Part shown: in pieces, positions 54,716 to 63,141 of the stretch | Layout of the letters: each line of letters starts with the position of its first letter | How positions within the stretch are numbered: position 1 is the first letter of the stretch | Assembly (NCBI GenBank): GCA_035358815.1 | Contig: DAOPQC010000010.1 | Location: 71,553-135,552, forward strand | Direction: 5' to 3' | Source: Thermoanaerobaculales bacterium | Lineage (GTDB): Bacteria; Acidobacteriota; Thermoanaerobaculia; Thermoanaerobaculales; Sulfomarinibacteraceae | Length of the DNA: 64,000 bases | Made by a program: the position numbers and the translations under genes | Notes under the pieces: model-generated | What the model was told of the DNA's origin: nothing | Databases searched by the model: none | Seen by the model: the letters and a program-made list of their open reading frames with translations, nothing else

Positions 54716-56308
54716 ATGAGAGCCATCGTCTCGGCCGCCCTCAGTCTCCTTCTCGTGGTCGCCGGCTGTGCAGACGCGCCCCCCGCAGGCCAGTCCCGGG
54801 AGACGGCCTCGGCAGACATCGCGTGGTTCGAGGGCGAGGTGGAGGAGGCCTTCACCACCGCCGGGAACTCGGGCAAGCCCGTCTTCCTGTACTGGGGGGC
54901 CGACTGGTGTCCGCCGTGTCACAACCTCAAGCAGAACGTCTTCACCCGGCCAGAGTTCCTCGACGCCATCACGAACTTCGTGCCGGTCTACCTCGACGGC
55001 GATACCGATCGCGCCCAGCTGTGGGCCGAAAGGTACAGCATTGACGGCTATCCCACGGTCATCCTCTTCAGCCCTTCAGGGGTCGAGCTCTTCCGGATGC
55101 CCACCGACGTGACCCCCGAGCGGTACGGCGCACTCCTCCAATCTGCCATCAGGGAGTTCCGTCCGGTTCAAGCGATCCTCACCGAGGTGGCGGCGGGCGA
55201 GCCCGGGGAAGCGAGCCCGACCGATCTCGAGCTGCTGGCGTACCACTCATGGAACCAGGATCAGCATGTCGAGCTCTCGGATAGTGAGGCCCTCGACCTG
55301 TTCTGGCGGATCTACTCCGGGCGTCCGGATCTCGCGCCCCGGCTTCGCGCCCGTTTCATGGTCCTGACCCTCGAGAAGGCGATGCCGTCGGTCTGGTCCG
55401 GGGAACGTGACCGCGGCAATGAGGGGCTGCCCACCCTCGGTGAGCAGCAGAAGGCCTCTCTGAGGTCGGGCCTCGTGGGGCTGCTCGCAAGCCCGGAGCT
55501 CTGGCCCGACAACAAGATCTTCCTGACCCTGGAGGCGCGGCGGACGATCGAGACCCTCGAGCCCGCGCCGTCTGCGGGACGCGCCGAGCTTGTGGCGAGA
55601 TGGCTGGCCGTGGCGCAGGAGCTCCAGCGCAACCCGCAGTACTCGGCCACCGAGCAGCTGATGTCGTTCGTGCCCGAGTTCGAGCTCCACGCGCTTCAGG
55701 CGGGAGACGGCGATGTTTCCGTTCCCCCGGCTCTCCAGAACAAGGTTCGGGCGCGGGTCGCTCCGGTCGTCGCCGGCGCCTCCGATCCGGGGGAGTTCCA
55801 GTCCACTCTCAACATGCTGGTCTGGCTTCACACCATGGCCGGGCTCGACGAGGAGGCGGCAGCACTGCTCGACCGCTACATGGACCAGACGGCAGCGCCG
55901 TACTACTTCCTGTCGATCCTCGGCGACCTGAGCGCCGACAAGCCCGAGGCCGCCCTCGAGTGGTACCGCTTGGCCCTTGAGCGGTCCCCGCGCGGCTCGT
56001 CGCGGGTGAAGACCGGGTCGGGCTACATTCTGAAGCTGATCGAGCTGGCCCCTGAGGATGCGGACGCCATCGAGCGAGCGACCCGTGAAGTGATCACTGA
56101 AATGGCCGAAAGGAGCGACGCGTTTGCGGGCCGGAACCAGTCGTACCTGGCGGAGCTCAGTGACGCCCTCGTCGCCTGGGCTTCGTCCACCGGCAATGCG
56201 GCGGTGATCGACCGGCTCAGGAGCGAGATCCGTCAGAAGTGCGACCGGCTGCGAGGCCAGATCGACCAGGTCCAGTACGAGAGGTGCATGACATTCCTCT
56301 CGAGCTGA
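54716..56308 (+). CDS. Thioredoxin-fold lipoprotein with long C-terminal helical domain
   Basis: A 530-residue exported protein. The lipobox VVAGC places the lipid on Cys18. A thioredoxin-like domain (~35-150) has the redox motif WCPPC with cysteines at 65 and 68, and a family cis-Pro region YPTVILF. The remaining ~370 residues are helical, TPR-like in flavour, and of unrecognised family. It likely acts on disulfides of periplasmic or outer-membrane proteins, perhaps including the upstream receptor. TATG marks its start, without a strong ribosome-binding site. Confidence 0.85.
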   Translation: MRAIVSAALSLLLVVAGCADAPPAGQSRETASADIAWFEGEVEEAFTTAGNSGKPVFLYWGADWCPPCHNLKQNVFTRPEFLDAITNFVPVYLDGDTDRAQLWAERYSIDGYPTVILFSPSGVELFRMPTDVTPERYGALLQSAIREFRPVQAILTEVAAGEPGEASPTDLELLAYHSWNQDQHVELSDSEALDLFWRIYSGRPDLAPRLRARFMVLTLEKAMPSVWSGERDRGNEGLPTLGEQQKASLRSGLVGLLASPELWPDNKIFLTLEARRTIETLEPAPSAGRAELVARWLAVAQELQRNPQYSATEQLMSFVPEFELHALQAGDGDVSVPPALQNKVRARVAPVVAGASDPGEFQSTLNMLVWLHTMAGLDEEAAALLDRYMDQTAAPYYFLSILGDLSADKPEAALEWYRLALERSPRGSSRVKTGSGYILKLIELAPEDADAIERATREVITEMAERSDAFAGRNQSYLAELSDALVAWASSTGNAAVIDRLRSEIRQKCDRLRGQIDQVQYERCMTFLSS

Positions 56309-56380
56309 CGCGGCCCCGTGCCAGGTATCACGATCTCACAACGGACGCGGCCCCGTGCCAGGTATCACGATCTCACAACG
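56307..56380. repeat. Perfect 37-bp tandem duplication
   Basis: Two identical 37-base units (56307-56343 and 56344-56380) begin GACGCGGCCCCGTGCCAGGT. The first overlaps the stop codon of the preceding gene. Confidence 0.9.
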
Positions 56381-56915
56381 GCCCCGATTCCCCTCCTCGA
56401 GGGCGGTCATCGACGCCTCGAAAGGTACCGGGTTCATACATTCGGTCATTCTCGGCGAGGCAACCGATGCGAGGCGTTGAGCTTCGCTCGCGCTGACGTG
56501 CTCATGGGCCTGCGCCGGATCGGTCGGGCGTCGGGTCAGCGCGGTTCCGAAATTCGAATCCGAGCCCCGCGCATCGTGACGATGGCTCCGGAACCGAGTG
56601 CGCCCGCATATCCCGCCAAGACTCCCGCCAGCAGCGTGCGGGGCGCGCACCGGTCGACGAGGAGTTTCACCCAAAACGGTGCCAGGCACCGAACTCCGAC
56701 CTTGTTGGCGGGTGATCATGCCGGCAGTCCGGTCGAGGTGGAGATTCCCCGACTCGGTGCTGCGGGGCTCGAGACCACGCGCTGGGGGTGCATCACACGC
56801 AGGCCGAGGCCTCCTTGAGTGCAGGAGGAGAGACAGTAGATTGTCACCGCTGCAATACATAGGTTGGCTTTGACGGCAAGGAGCTGCTGATCGCGGTCGT
56901 GGGGGTCGGCATTCA
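56381..56915. other. Gap with a REP-like palindrome
   Basis: GGTGCCAGGCACC at 56678-56690 is a perfect palindrome around a central A. No gene is recognised in this stretch; short open frames have no family features. Confidence 0.5.
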
Positions 56916-56955
56916 TTGACGCGACGCGCGTACATTTGTACAGTGCATCTGTACA
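56916..56955 (+). promoter_or_regulatory. Promoter overlapping TGTACA operator sites of the toxin-antitoxin pair
   Basis: TTGACG (56916-56921) and TACAGT (56939-56944) are spaced by 17 bases. Half-sites GTACAT (56930-56935), TGTACA (56937-56942) and TGTACA (56950-56955) overlap the -10 box. This fits autorepression by the Phd-type antitoxin with its toxin. Confidence 0.6.
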
Positions 56956-56972
56956 TGTCTGGTGGAGGCGAA

Positions 56973-57263
56973 ATGGCCACTGTGACCACATACACCACCG
57001 CTCGCGCGACGCTGGCATCCCTGTGCGACAGGGTGTCGGAGAGCCGCGAGCCGGTCATCATTCGGCGCCGCGACAAGGAAGACGTCGCCCTGGTTTCCGC
57101 CGCTGAGCTCGAGAGCCTCATCGAGACCGCACACCTCCTGCGCTCGCCCAAGAACGCCGAGCGCCTGTTGGCCGCGCTCGCTCGAGCTCAACGCAACGAG
57201 CTGGAACCGTCCACCGTGGCCGACCTGCGGAAGCAGCTGGGCCTTGACCGCGAAACGAAATAG
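56973..57263 (+). CDS. Phd/YefM-family antitoxin
   Basis: A 96-residue protein starting MATVTTYTTARATLASLCDRV, the usual dimerisation and DNA-binding N-terminus of Phd/YefM antitoxins, with RRRDKEDVALVSAAEL next. The C-terminal half should fold on the toxin. GGTGGAGG precedes the ATG. It overlaps the toxin gene by 20 bases. Confidence 0.9.
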   Translation: MATVTTYTTARATLASLCDRVSESREPVIIRRRDKEDVALVSAAELESLIETAHLLRSPKNAERLLAALARAQRNELEPSTVADLRKQLGLDRETK

Positions 57264-57549
57264 CCGCCGCCGGAAGCCAAAGGTCGATCGCGAGTGGCTG
57301 GGGGTCTTTCACCCCGAGTTCATCGATGACCTGCGCTTCTGGGTGTCGACCAACCGAAAGGTGGCCTTGCGGGCACTGAATCTCGTGGAGGCGATACTCC
57401 GTGACCCCATCACCGGGATCGGAAAGCCCGAGCCACTGAAGTACCTTCCACCCGGCGCGTGGTCACGCCGCCTCACCGAAGAGCACCGAATCGTCTACCT
57501 GGTTGGCGACGGGAGAGTCGACTTCTTGCAGGCTCGCTATCACTACTAG
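57244..57549 (+). CDS. YoeB/RelE-family toxin
   Basis: A 101-residue ribosome-dependent mRNA endonuclease candidate. The C-terminus WSRRLTEEHRIVYLV and QARYHY matches the YoeB/Txe active-site region, with GIGKPEPLKYLP before it. Translation seems to start at TTG 57244 inside the antitoxin gene, which fits coupled low expression; no better start is seen. Toxin activity is inferred from the family. Confidence 0.88.
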   Translation: MTAKRNSRRRKPKVDREWLGVFHPEFIDDLRFWVSTNRKVALRALNLVEAILRDPITGIGKPEPLKYLPPGAWSRRLTEEHRIVYLVGDGRVDFLQARYHY

Positions 57550-57605
57550 CCCGCATTCCCCCACCGCCCTCCTGAGTAATGGTGTCAGTAATGGTGTCAG
57601 GCACC
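57550..57605. repeat. CCCGCATTC repeat followed by GGTGTCAGGCACC
   Basis: The start, CCCGCATTCCCCCACCGCCC, repeats the element at 16735 and again follows a TAG stop directly. Two copies of AGTAATGGTGTC follow, then GGTGTCAGGCACC (57593-57605), a near-palindrome like the one at 56678. Confidence 0.6.
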
Positions 57606-57743
57606 GCGGTTGATGTTCTGGCCGCTGAAAGTTGGCGCCGCACAGGGCAGCGGGTTCCCTCATTCGGTGGTTCGCGGCGGGATGCCGAGAGTCACGTGCC
57701 GAGACGAGATCAGAACCGGCGCCGGACCTGCGGAGAGACGGTG

Positions 57744-58223
57744 TCAGCCCTGCAACTCGGCGAGCTTTTCGCGCACCTGCTCCGCGTGGCCGGCGGCCTT
57801 GACCTTGGGCCAGTGGTGGGCGACGCGGCCCTCCGGGTCGATGAGCACGGTCGAGCGGATGACGCCCGTCGTGGTGCGCCCGTACATCGACTTCTCGCCC
57901 CACGCGCCAAAGGCTCGCATGACCTTGTGGTCGCGGTCGGAGAGCAGGCGCACCTTCAGACCGTGCTTGGCGATGAACGCGCGGTGTTTCTCCGGCGAGT
58001 CGGCGCTGCAGCCGAGCACCACCGCGTCGAGGTCGCGGAAGGCCTCGATGCCCTCGGTGAACTCGCAGGCCTCGGTGGTGCAGCCCGGGGTGTCGTCCTT
58101 GGGGTAGAAGTAGAGCACGACCCAGCTCCCGCGCAAACCAGCCAGCGACACGTCCTTGCCATCCTGGTCAGGGAGTGTGAACGCCGGCGCCTTTGCGCCG
58201 GCCCGAATAGCAGACTCGCTCAT
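57744..58223 (-). CDS. bcp: Peroxiredoxin, Bcp type
   Basis: A 159-residue thiol peroxidase. The active site is PKDDTPGCTTEACEF, in which the first cysteine is peroxidatic and the second, five residues on, is the resolving one of atypical Bcp/PrxQ enzymes. It removes H2O2 and organic hydroperoxides using thioredoxin. ATG 58223 has a long GGAGGAGGA just upstream; the longer frame is discarded. It is divergent from the cyclophilin gene. Confidence 0.94.
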   Translation of the reverse strand: MSESAIRAGAKAPAFTLPDQDGKDVSLAGLRGSWVVLYFYPKDDTPGCTTEACEFTEGIEAFRDLDAVVLGCSADSPEKHRAFIAKHGLKVRLLSDRDHKVMRAFGAWGEKSMYGRTTTGVIRSTVLIDPEGRVAHHWPKVKAAGHAEQVREKLAELQG

Positions 58224-58336
58224 CGTGGTCCTCCTCCTCGCGTGGTCAGCCAGGACAACACGTCTGGCCGGCGCTTCGTTCCAGGCGGTGCCTGGGCCAG
58301 CCGTGCTAGAGTCGGCGGAACCTGGGAGGTGCCCCA

Positions 58337-59005
58337 ATGACACGGTCCTTCAGTGCTTTCGTTGTCGCCTTCGCAATCGCCGCGGCCCTCGCCGCCGCCC
58401 AGCCGGCATCGGCCGCAGACCCCAACCCCGCCCTGCTCAAGCCCTCACTCGCCACCGAGAAGGCGCCCGAGACCTACAAGGTCAAGCTCGAGACCACCAA
58501 GGGCGACGTGGTCATCGAGGTCACCCGGGCATGGGCGCCGAACGGCGCCGACCGCTTCTACAACCTGGTCAAGATCGGCTACTACGACGGCGCCGTGTTC
58601 TTCCGGGTGATCGAGGGCTTCATGGCACAGGTCGGCATGAACGGCGACCCGGCGGTCGGGGCCGCCTGGATGGAGGCCTCGATCCCAGACGATCCGCCGA
58701 CCCAGAGCAACACCCGCGGCATGGTGACCTTCGCCGCGACCGCGGCGCCCGACTCGCGGACCACCCAGTTCTTCATCAACTTCGGCGACAACTCCTCCCT
58801 CTCGAAGCACGGGCCGTTCGCGCCGTTCGGCAAGGTGATCGAGGGCATGGAGGTGGTCGACGCGCTCTACTCCGGATACGGCGAGGGCGCGCCGCGGGGC
58901 CGCGGGCCGAGCCAGGCCGAGATCGCCCGCCAGGGCAACGCCTACCTCAAGGCGAGCTTCCCGGAGCTCGACGCGATCACGCGGGCCACCCTGGTCGCCC
59001 AGTGA
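58337..59005 (+). CDS. Exported cyclophilin-type peptidyl-prolyl isomerase
   Basis: A 222-residue protein with a signal peptide (FVVAFAIAAALAAAQPASA), followed by a cyclophilin domain: VVIEVTRAWAPNGADRFYNL, FFRVIEGFMAQVG with the active-site arginine, and TTQFFINFGDN. It should catalyse proline isomerisation of proteins in the periplasm. GGGAGG precedes the ATG. A 9-bp hairpin follows the stop. Confidence 0.93.
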   Translation: MTRSFSAFVVAFAIAAALAAAQPASAADPNPALLKPSLATEKAPETYKVKLETTKGDVVIEVTRAWAPNGADRFYNLVKIGYYDGAVFFRVIEGFMAQVGMNGDPAVGAAWMEASIPDDPPTQSNTRGMVTFAATAAPDSRTTQFFINFGDNSSLSKHGPFAPFGKVIEGMEVVDALYSGYGEGAPRGRGPSQAEIARQGNAYLKASFPELDAITRATLVAQ

Positions 59006-59010
59006 TCGCC

Positions 59011-59055
59011 GCCGGTCCGCCCGGCGCTCGATACCGGGAACGCGCCCGGACCGGC
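59011..59055 (+). terminator. Hairpin between the cyclophilin and kinase genes
   Basis: GCCGGTCCG (59011-59019) pairs with CGGACCGGC (59047-59055). There is no T-run. TATGAT overlaps its right end and could be a promoter -10. Confidence 0.4.
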
Positions 59056-59077
59056 TATGATCCGCGGCAGAGGCTCC

Positions 59078-62000
59078 ATGGGGCTGACGCCGGATGAGGT
59101 GCTGCGGGCGCGGGCGGCCTTCGACGAGAACGCCGCCGAGATCCTCCGCCTCGCGGTGGAGCGGGGACTGATCTCCCCGGTCGACGCCGACACCGCGATC
59201 GAGCGGGTGCACCGCGAGGTCACCCAGACCGCAGACGGCACGCCGCCGCCGGTGATCGAGGCCCTCGCCGCGGGCGGCGTCCTCGACGGGGGCACGCTTG
59301 CCGACCTCGCCCGCGAGCTCGGCCTGCCCTCCGACCAGGCCCCGACCTGGGCCGGCACCGACGCCGACCACAGCCCTGACGCCTTCGACCTGCCCCCGGT
59401 CCGCGACTGGGACCGCTACCGGATCGTCGACTTCATCGGGCGCGGCGGCATGGGCGACGTGTTCAAGGCGCGCGATCCCCGTCTCGGCCGCTTCGTGGCG
59501 CTGAAGTTCCTGCGCCGCGACACCCCGGAGATCGTCCACCGCTTCCTCCGCGAGGCCCGCGTCCAGGCTCGCATCGACCACGACAACGTGTGCCAGGTCT
59601 ACGAGGTCGGCGAGGTCGAGGGCCACCCCTACATCGCGATGCAGTACATCGCCGGGGGCTCGCTGAAGGAGATCAGCGACCTGCTCTCGATCACCGACAA
59701 GGTGATGATCATGGTCGACGTGGCCGATGCCCTCCACGCCGCCCACCAGGCCGGCCTCATCCACCGCGACATCAAGCCCGCCAACATCCTCGTCGAGCGT
59801 GACCACGACGGCGCGTGGCGCCCGTACGTGGTGGACTTCGGGATCGCCCGCGACGTCGAAGGGCGCGACGTCACCATCTCGGGGACGGTTCTCGGCACGC
59901 CCGCCTTCGCGTCGCCAGAGCAGGTCCGCGGCGACGTCGGCCACCTCGACCGCCGCACCGACGTCTACAGCCTCGGCGCCACCATGTACTGGTTTCTGAC
60001 CGACCGTGCGCCCTACGAGGGCGGCTACCCCGAGGTGCTCGCGGGCATCATGGAGCGCGACCCGATTCCGCCGCACCGCATCCGCCAGGAGATCCCGGTC
60101 GACCTCGAGACGATCACGCTCAAGTGCCTCGAGAAGGAGCCGGCACGCCGCTACCCCACCGCCCGCGCCGTGTCCGAGGACCTGCGCCGGTTTTTGGCCG
60201 GCGAGCCGATCACCGCCCGGCCCGCGACCATCGGCTACAAGCTCGGCAAGTGGATCCGCAAGAACCGGGGCCTGGCGGCCGCCGGGGCAGCGGTCCTGAT
60301 CGCCTTCGCCTCGGTCGTCGGCTACGCCCTCCGCTCGAACCTCCAGGCGCGGCGGCAGGCCGCGATCGCGCAGGAGCTGCTGGTCCAGGCCAACGAGATC
60401 GACGAGATGGTCCGGATCACCGCCATGATGCCGCTCCACGACCGCCGGGCCGACGAGTCGCGGATCGGTCGGCGATTGAACCAGATCGAGGAGCGGACCT
60501 CGCGCCTCGGCCGGCTCGGTTTCGGGCCCGGCCACTACGCGATCGGCCGTGGCTACCTCGCGCTGCAGCGCTACCCCGAGGCGCTGCGCCACCTCCAGCT
60601 CGCCGAGGAGTCCGGCTACCGCACGCCAGCGGTGGCGCACAGCCTCGGCCTGGTCCTGGGCAGGCTGTACGAGGCCAGGCTCCAACGCGCCAACCAGTTT
60701 GCGGACGAGGCCGTGCGCGATGCGTTCCGGCGCGACATCGAGACCCGCTATCGCGAGCCCGCCCTCGGCTACCTGCGCGACAGCGGCGCGTCCCAGCTCG
60801 ACGCCGCCGCCTACGCCGAGGGCCTGATCGCCTTCTACGAGCGCCGCTACGCCGAGGCGCTGGAGAAGGCCCGCATTGCCGCATCCGAGGCCGGCTGGCT
60901 CTACGAGGCGAGGAAGCTCGAGGGCGACATCTACCTGGCCCTGGGCGCGGAGGACCGGTACCGGGGCGACTACGACCGGGCGCTCGCGAACCTCGAGCTC
61001 GCCGGCGGCGCGTTCGCCGCCGCCGCCGACATCGCCCGCTCCGACGCCACGGTCTACGACGGCGACTGCGGGCGCTGGATCCAGGTCCTCGAGACCGAGG
61101 TGCGGCGCGGCGAGCCGGCGCCCACCACGTTCTCGCGCGCGCTCGCCGCGTGCACCCGCTCACTCGAGGTCAACCCCGACCGGGCCGACGCCCACGAGCG
61201 GCTGGCCTCCCTGCACTGGCGGTGGGCTGACGTCGTTCACGACCGCGGCGGCGACCCGACGCCCCACCTCGAAAACGCCACCGAGTCGGCGAGGCGCGCC
61301 CTCGAGATCGCCCCGGACAGCGCGACCGCCCACGCCACGCTGGGCGGCGCCCTGACGGTCGCCGGGCTCTACCAGCTCGCCCAGGGCGCGGACCCGCGGC
61401 CCACGCTCGAGCAGGCCATCGCGAGCCTGGAGACCGCGCTCGCGCTCGATCCCGGCATGGTGCTCGCGCACGACGACCTCGGTTATGCCTGGGAGCGGAT
61501 CGCGCGCTACGAGCTCGGCGTCGGGCTCGACCCGCGGCATGCGCTCGGGCGGGCGATCGCCAGCTTCGACCGCGCCATCGAGCTCAACCCGGCCTACGCC
61601 AACGCCCACAACAACCGCGGGATCGCCCTGTGGCGGCGCGCCTACTACGAGCTCAAGAGCGGGATCGACCCGCAGCCGACCCTCGACCTGGCCCTCGCCG
61701 CCTTCTCGGCGGCCACCACCATCAACCCCAACTATGCCAACGCCCACGCGAACCGCGGCCTGACCTACCGGACCAAGGCACTCGCCCAGCTCGACGGTGG
61801 CGAGGACCCGGCGGCGTCGATCGACCTCGCACGCGCCAGCCTCGACCGCGCCCTCGAGATCAACCCGAGCATCTTCTGGGGATACCCCGAGCGCGCCGGG
61901 GTTGAGATCCTGGCCGCACGCTGGGCGATGCGCCGCGGCGAGTCTCCCGAGGGCCGCCTGCAGGCCGCTGCTGCCGCCGCCGGCCAGGCGCTGGCGATCA

Positions 62001-62338
62001 ACCCCCAGAACGCGGCCGGCTACCAGACCGCCGCCGAGGTCCACCGGTGGCGTGCCGAGTGGCTGCGCTCACTGCAGCGCGATCCGCTGCCCGACATCGC
62101 CGCCGGACGCCGGCTCGCGGCCCAGGCGGTCGAGCTCAACCCGTCGCTCGCCAACGCTCTGGTCACCGATGCGGCGCTGCTCCTGCTCCAGGCCGAGGCC
62201 TCCTCGGCGCCCGCCCAACGCCGGGCCCTCGTCGCCGACGCCAGGCGGGCGCTCGACCGCGCAACCGAGCTCAACCCGTTGCTCGCCGACGAGGCGCGAC
62301 CGCTGCGCGGCCGCGCTGATCTCGTTCTCCAGGACTGA
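59078..62338 (+). CDS. Membrane Ser/Thr protein kinase with TPR sensor region
   Basis: A 1086-residue Hanks-type kinase. An N-terminal ~105-residue stretch of unknown family precedes the kinase domain: G-loop GRGGMG at 121, Lys143 (VALKF), HRD 229-231 (HRDIKPANIL), DFG 253-255, then GTPAFASPEQV. One transmembrane helix (~397-417) leads to an extracytoplasmic region rich in TPR units such as AIELNPAYANAHNNRGIAL and TTINPNYANAHANRGL. It should phosphorylate proteins in response to an outside signal. ATG 59078 is chosen because AGAGG lies just before it. Confidence 0.92.
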   Translation: MGLTPDEVLRARAAFDENAAEILRLAVERGLISPVDADTAIERVHREVTQTADGTPPPVIEALAAGGVLDGGTLADLARELGLPSDQAPTWAGTDADHSPDAFDLPPVRDWDRYRIVDFIGRGGMGDVFKARDPRLGRFVALKFLRRDTPEIVHRFLREARVQARIDHDNVCQVYEVGEVEGHPYIAMQYIAGGSLKEISDLLSITDKVMIMVDVADALHAAHQAGLIHRDIKPANILVERDHDGAWRPYVVDFGIARDVEGRDVTISGTVLGTPAFASPEQVRGDVGHLDRRTDVYSLGATMYWFLTDRAPYEGGYPEVLAGIMERDPIPPHRIRQEIPVDLETITLKCLEKEPARRYPTARAVSEDLRRFLAGEPITARPATIGYKLGKWIRKNRGLAAAGAAVLIAFASVVGYALRSNLQARRQAAIAQELLVQANEIDEMVRITAMMPLHDRRADESRIGRRLNQIEERTSRLGRLGFGPGHYAIGRGYLALQRYPEALRHLQLAEESGYRTPAVAHSLGLVLGRLYEARLQRANQFADEAVRDAFRRDIETRYREPALGYLRDSGASQLDAAAYAEGLIAFYERRYAEALEKARIAASEAGWLYEARKLEGDIYLALGAEDRYRGDYDRALANLELAGGAFAAAADIARSDATVYDGDCGRWIQVLETEVRRGEPAPTTFSRALAACTRSLEVNPDRADAHERLASLHWRWADVVHDRGGDPTPHLENATESARRALEIAPDSATAHATLGGALTVAGLYQLAQGADPRPTLEQAIASLETALALDPGMVLAHDDLGYAWERIARYELGVGLDPRHALGRAIASFDRAIELNPAYANAHNNRGIALWRRAYYELKSGIDPQPTLDLALAAFSAATTINPNYANAHANRGLTYRTKALAQLDGGEDPAASIDLARASLDRALEINPSIFWGYPERAGVEILAARWAMRRGESPEGRLQAAAAAAGQALAINPQNAAGYQTAAEVHRWRAEWLRSLQRDPLPDIAAGRRLAAQAVELNPSLANALVTDAALLLLQAEASSAPAQRRALVADARRALDRATELNPLLADEARPLRGRADLVLQD

Positions 62339-62525
62339 GACACACCGCCCGGCTCAAGGCTCCAGCGAACCGATTGCGGCGGCCCTGACCCGATTCAGAC
62401 GTCGACGCACGCCACCTTCCAGACGGGCAGCGGTGCGTGCCACGCCTTCCGGCCGCCCTCCCTGCTGGGCCGGCGAACGACCTGTCGTCACGCGCCGGCC
62501 CCTCGATCATTTTATAGTGTTTATA

Positions 62526-62553
62526 TTGACTCAGCGGTTTCATGTTGTACTAT
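62526..62553 (+). promoter_or_regulatory. Sigma-70-like promoter in an AT-rich patch
   Basis: TTGACT (62526-62531) and TACTAT (62548-62553) are separated by 16 bases, in a patch distinctly richer in A/T than the surrounding sequence. It drives the two small genes that follow. Confidence 0.6.
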
Positions 62554-62569
62554 AGTTCTTGGAGTGACC

Positions 62570-62749
62570 GTGAGGCGAGCAACCGCCAAACAGATGCTGA
62601 CGTTCTTCATCGACGTCGATCTCCTCCATCGGATCGACGACTTCCGCTTCGACAACCGTTTCCCGACCCGGGCAGGGGCGATCAGATGGCTGCTCGAGTG
62701 GGCCCTGAAGAAGGCACCGTCACCCGAGAGGCCCTCTCGGCGACCTTGA
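62570..62749 (+). CDS. Small ribbon-helix-helix-like protein
   Basis: A 59-residue protein. Residues ~12-45 (FFIDVDLLHRIDDFRF, then FPTRAGAIRWLLEWAL) fit the beta-alpha-alpha fold of Arc/CopG-type DNA-binding proteins. GTG 62570 is chosen because GGAG lies five bases before it; GTG 62564 would overlap that site. It probably binds DNA and may repress its own promoter. No toxin partner of known family is next to it. Confidence 0.7.
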   Translation: MRRATAKQMLTFFIDVDLLHRIDDFRFDNRFPTRAGAIRWLLEWALKKAPSPERPSRRP

Positions 62750-62765
62750 AGGGAGAGTGTCCGCG

Positions 62766-62969
62766 ATGCAATCGATCAGGAAGCGCCGGCGCCACATCTC
62801 GACCCTCGACCCGGCGGTGTACAGCAGGGATCGCGCCGGATTCCTGCGCTGGCTCCACGCGATCCACCAGGCTGCCCAGCTCGGCTGGGACACGCGGCGC
62901 GCCTACCTCATCGTCGAGGACAACCGGGTGGTGGGCATCGGCGGCTGCCTGCCCACAGGCACGGTCTGA
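62766..62969 (+). CDS. Short unrecognised protein following the RHH-like gene
   Basis: A 67-residue protein with a basic N-terminus (MQSIRKRRRHISTL) and an aromatic middle (FLRWLHAIHQAAQLGW). The family was not recognised. It begins 17 bases after the RHH-like gene, with GGGAG ten bases before the ATG, so the pair is probably one transcript. A toxin role is possible but unsupported. Confidence 0.5.
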   Translation: MQSIRKRRRHISTLDPAVYSRDRAGFLRWLHAIHQAAQLGWDTRRAYLIVEDNRVVGIGGCLPTGTV

Positions 62970-63104
62970 GGCGGGCGTCGGAGCGCAGCCCGGCGCGGTG
63001 ATGGCCGGCTCCGGCCGCGCGAGCTTGTACCGGTTCTGCACATCAACTCTCATTATCGAACACCCCCCATTGCATGATGATTGCCCAGAATCGGGCATAT
63101 ACAT

Positions 63105-63113
63105 TGCTACAAT
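63105..63113 (+). promoter_or_regulatory. Extended -10 promoter of the last gene
   Basis: TGCTACAAT is an extended -10 box without a clear -35, 28 bases before the GTG at 63142. Confidence 0.45.
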
Positions 63114-63141
63114 CTGCCGGCGGAAGGGGGAGGGTTTCACC

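Noticed and set aside
56381..56480. Remnant of a transposase or toxin gene
   Set aside because: The open frame with SVILGEATDARR has no family motif and no start, so no origin can be claimed.
56541..56570. tRNA T-arm-like sequence around ATTCGAATCC
   Set aside because: No acceptor, D or anticodon arms could be fitted upstream.
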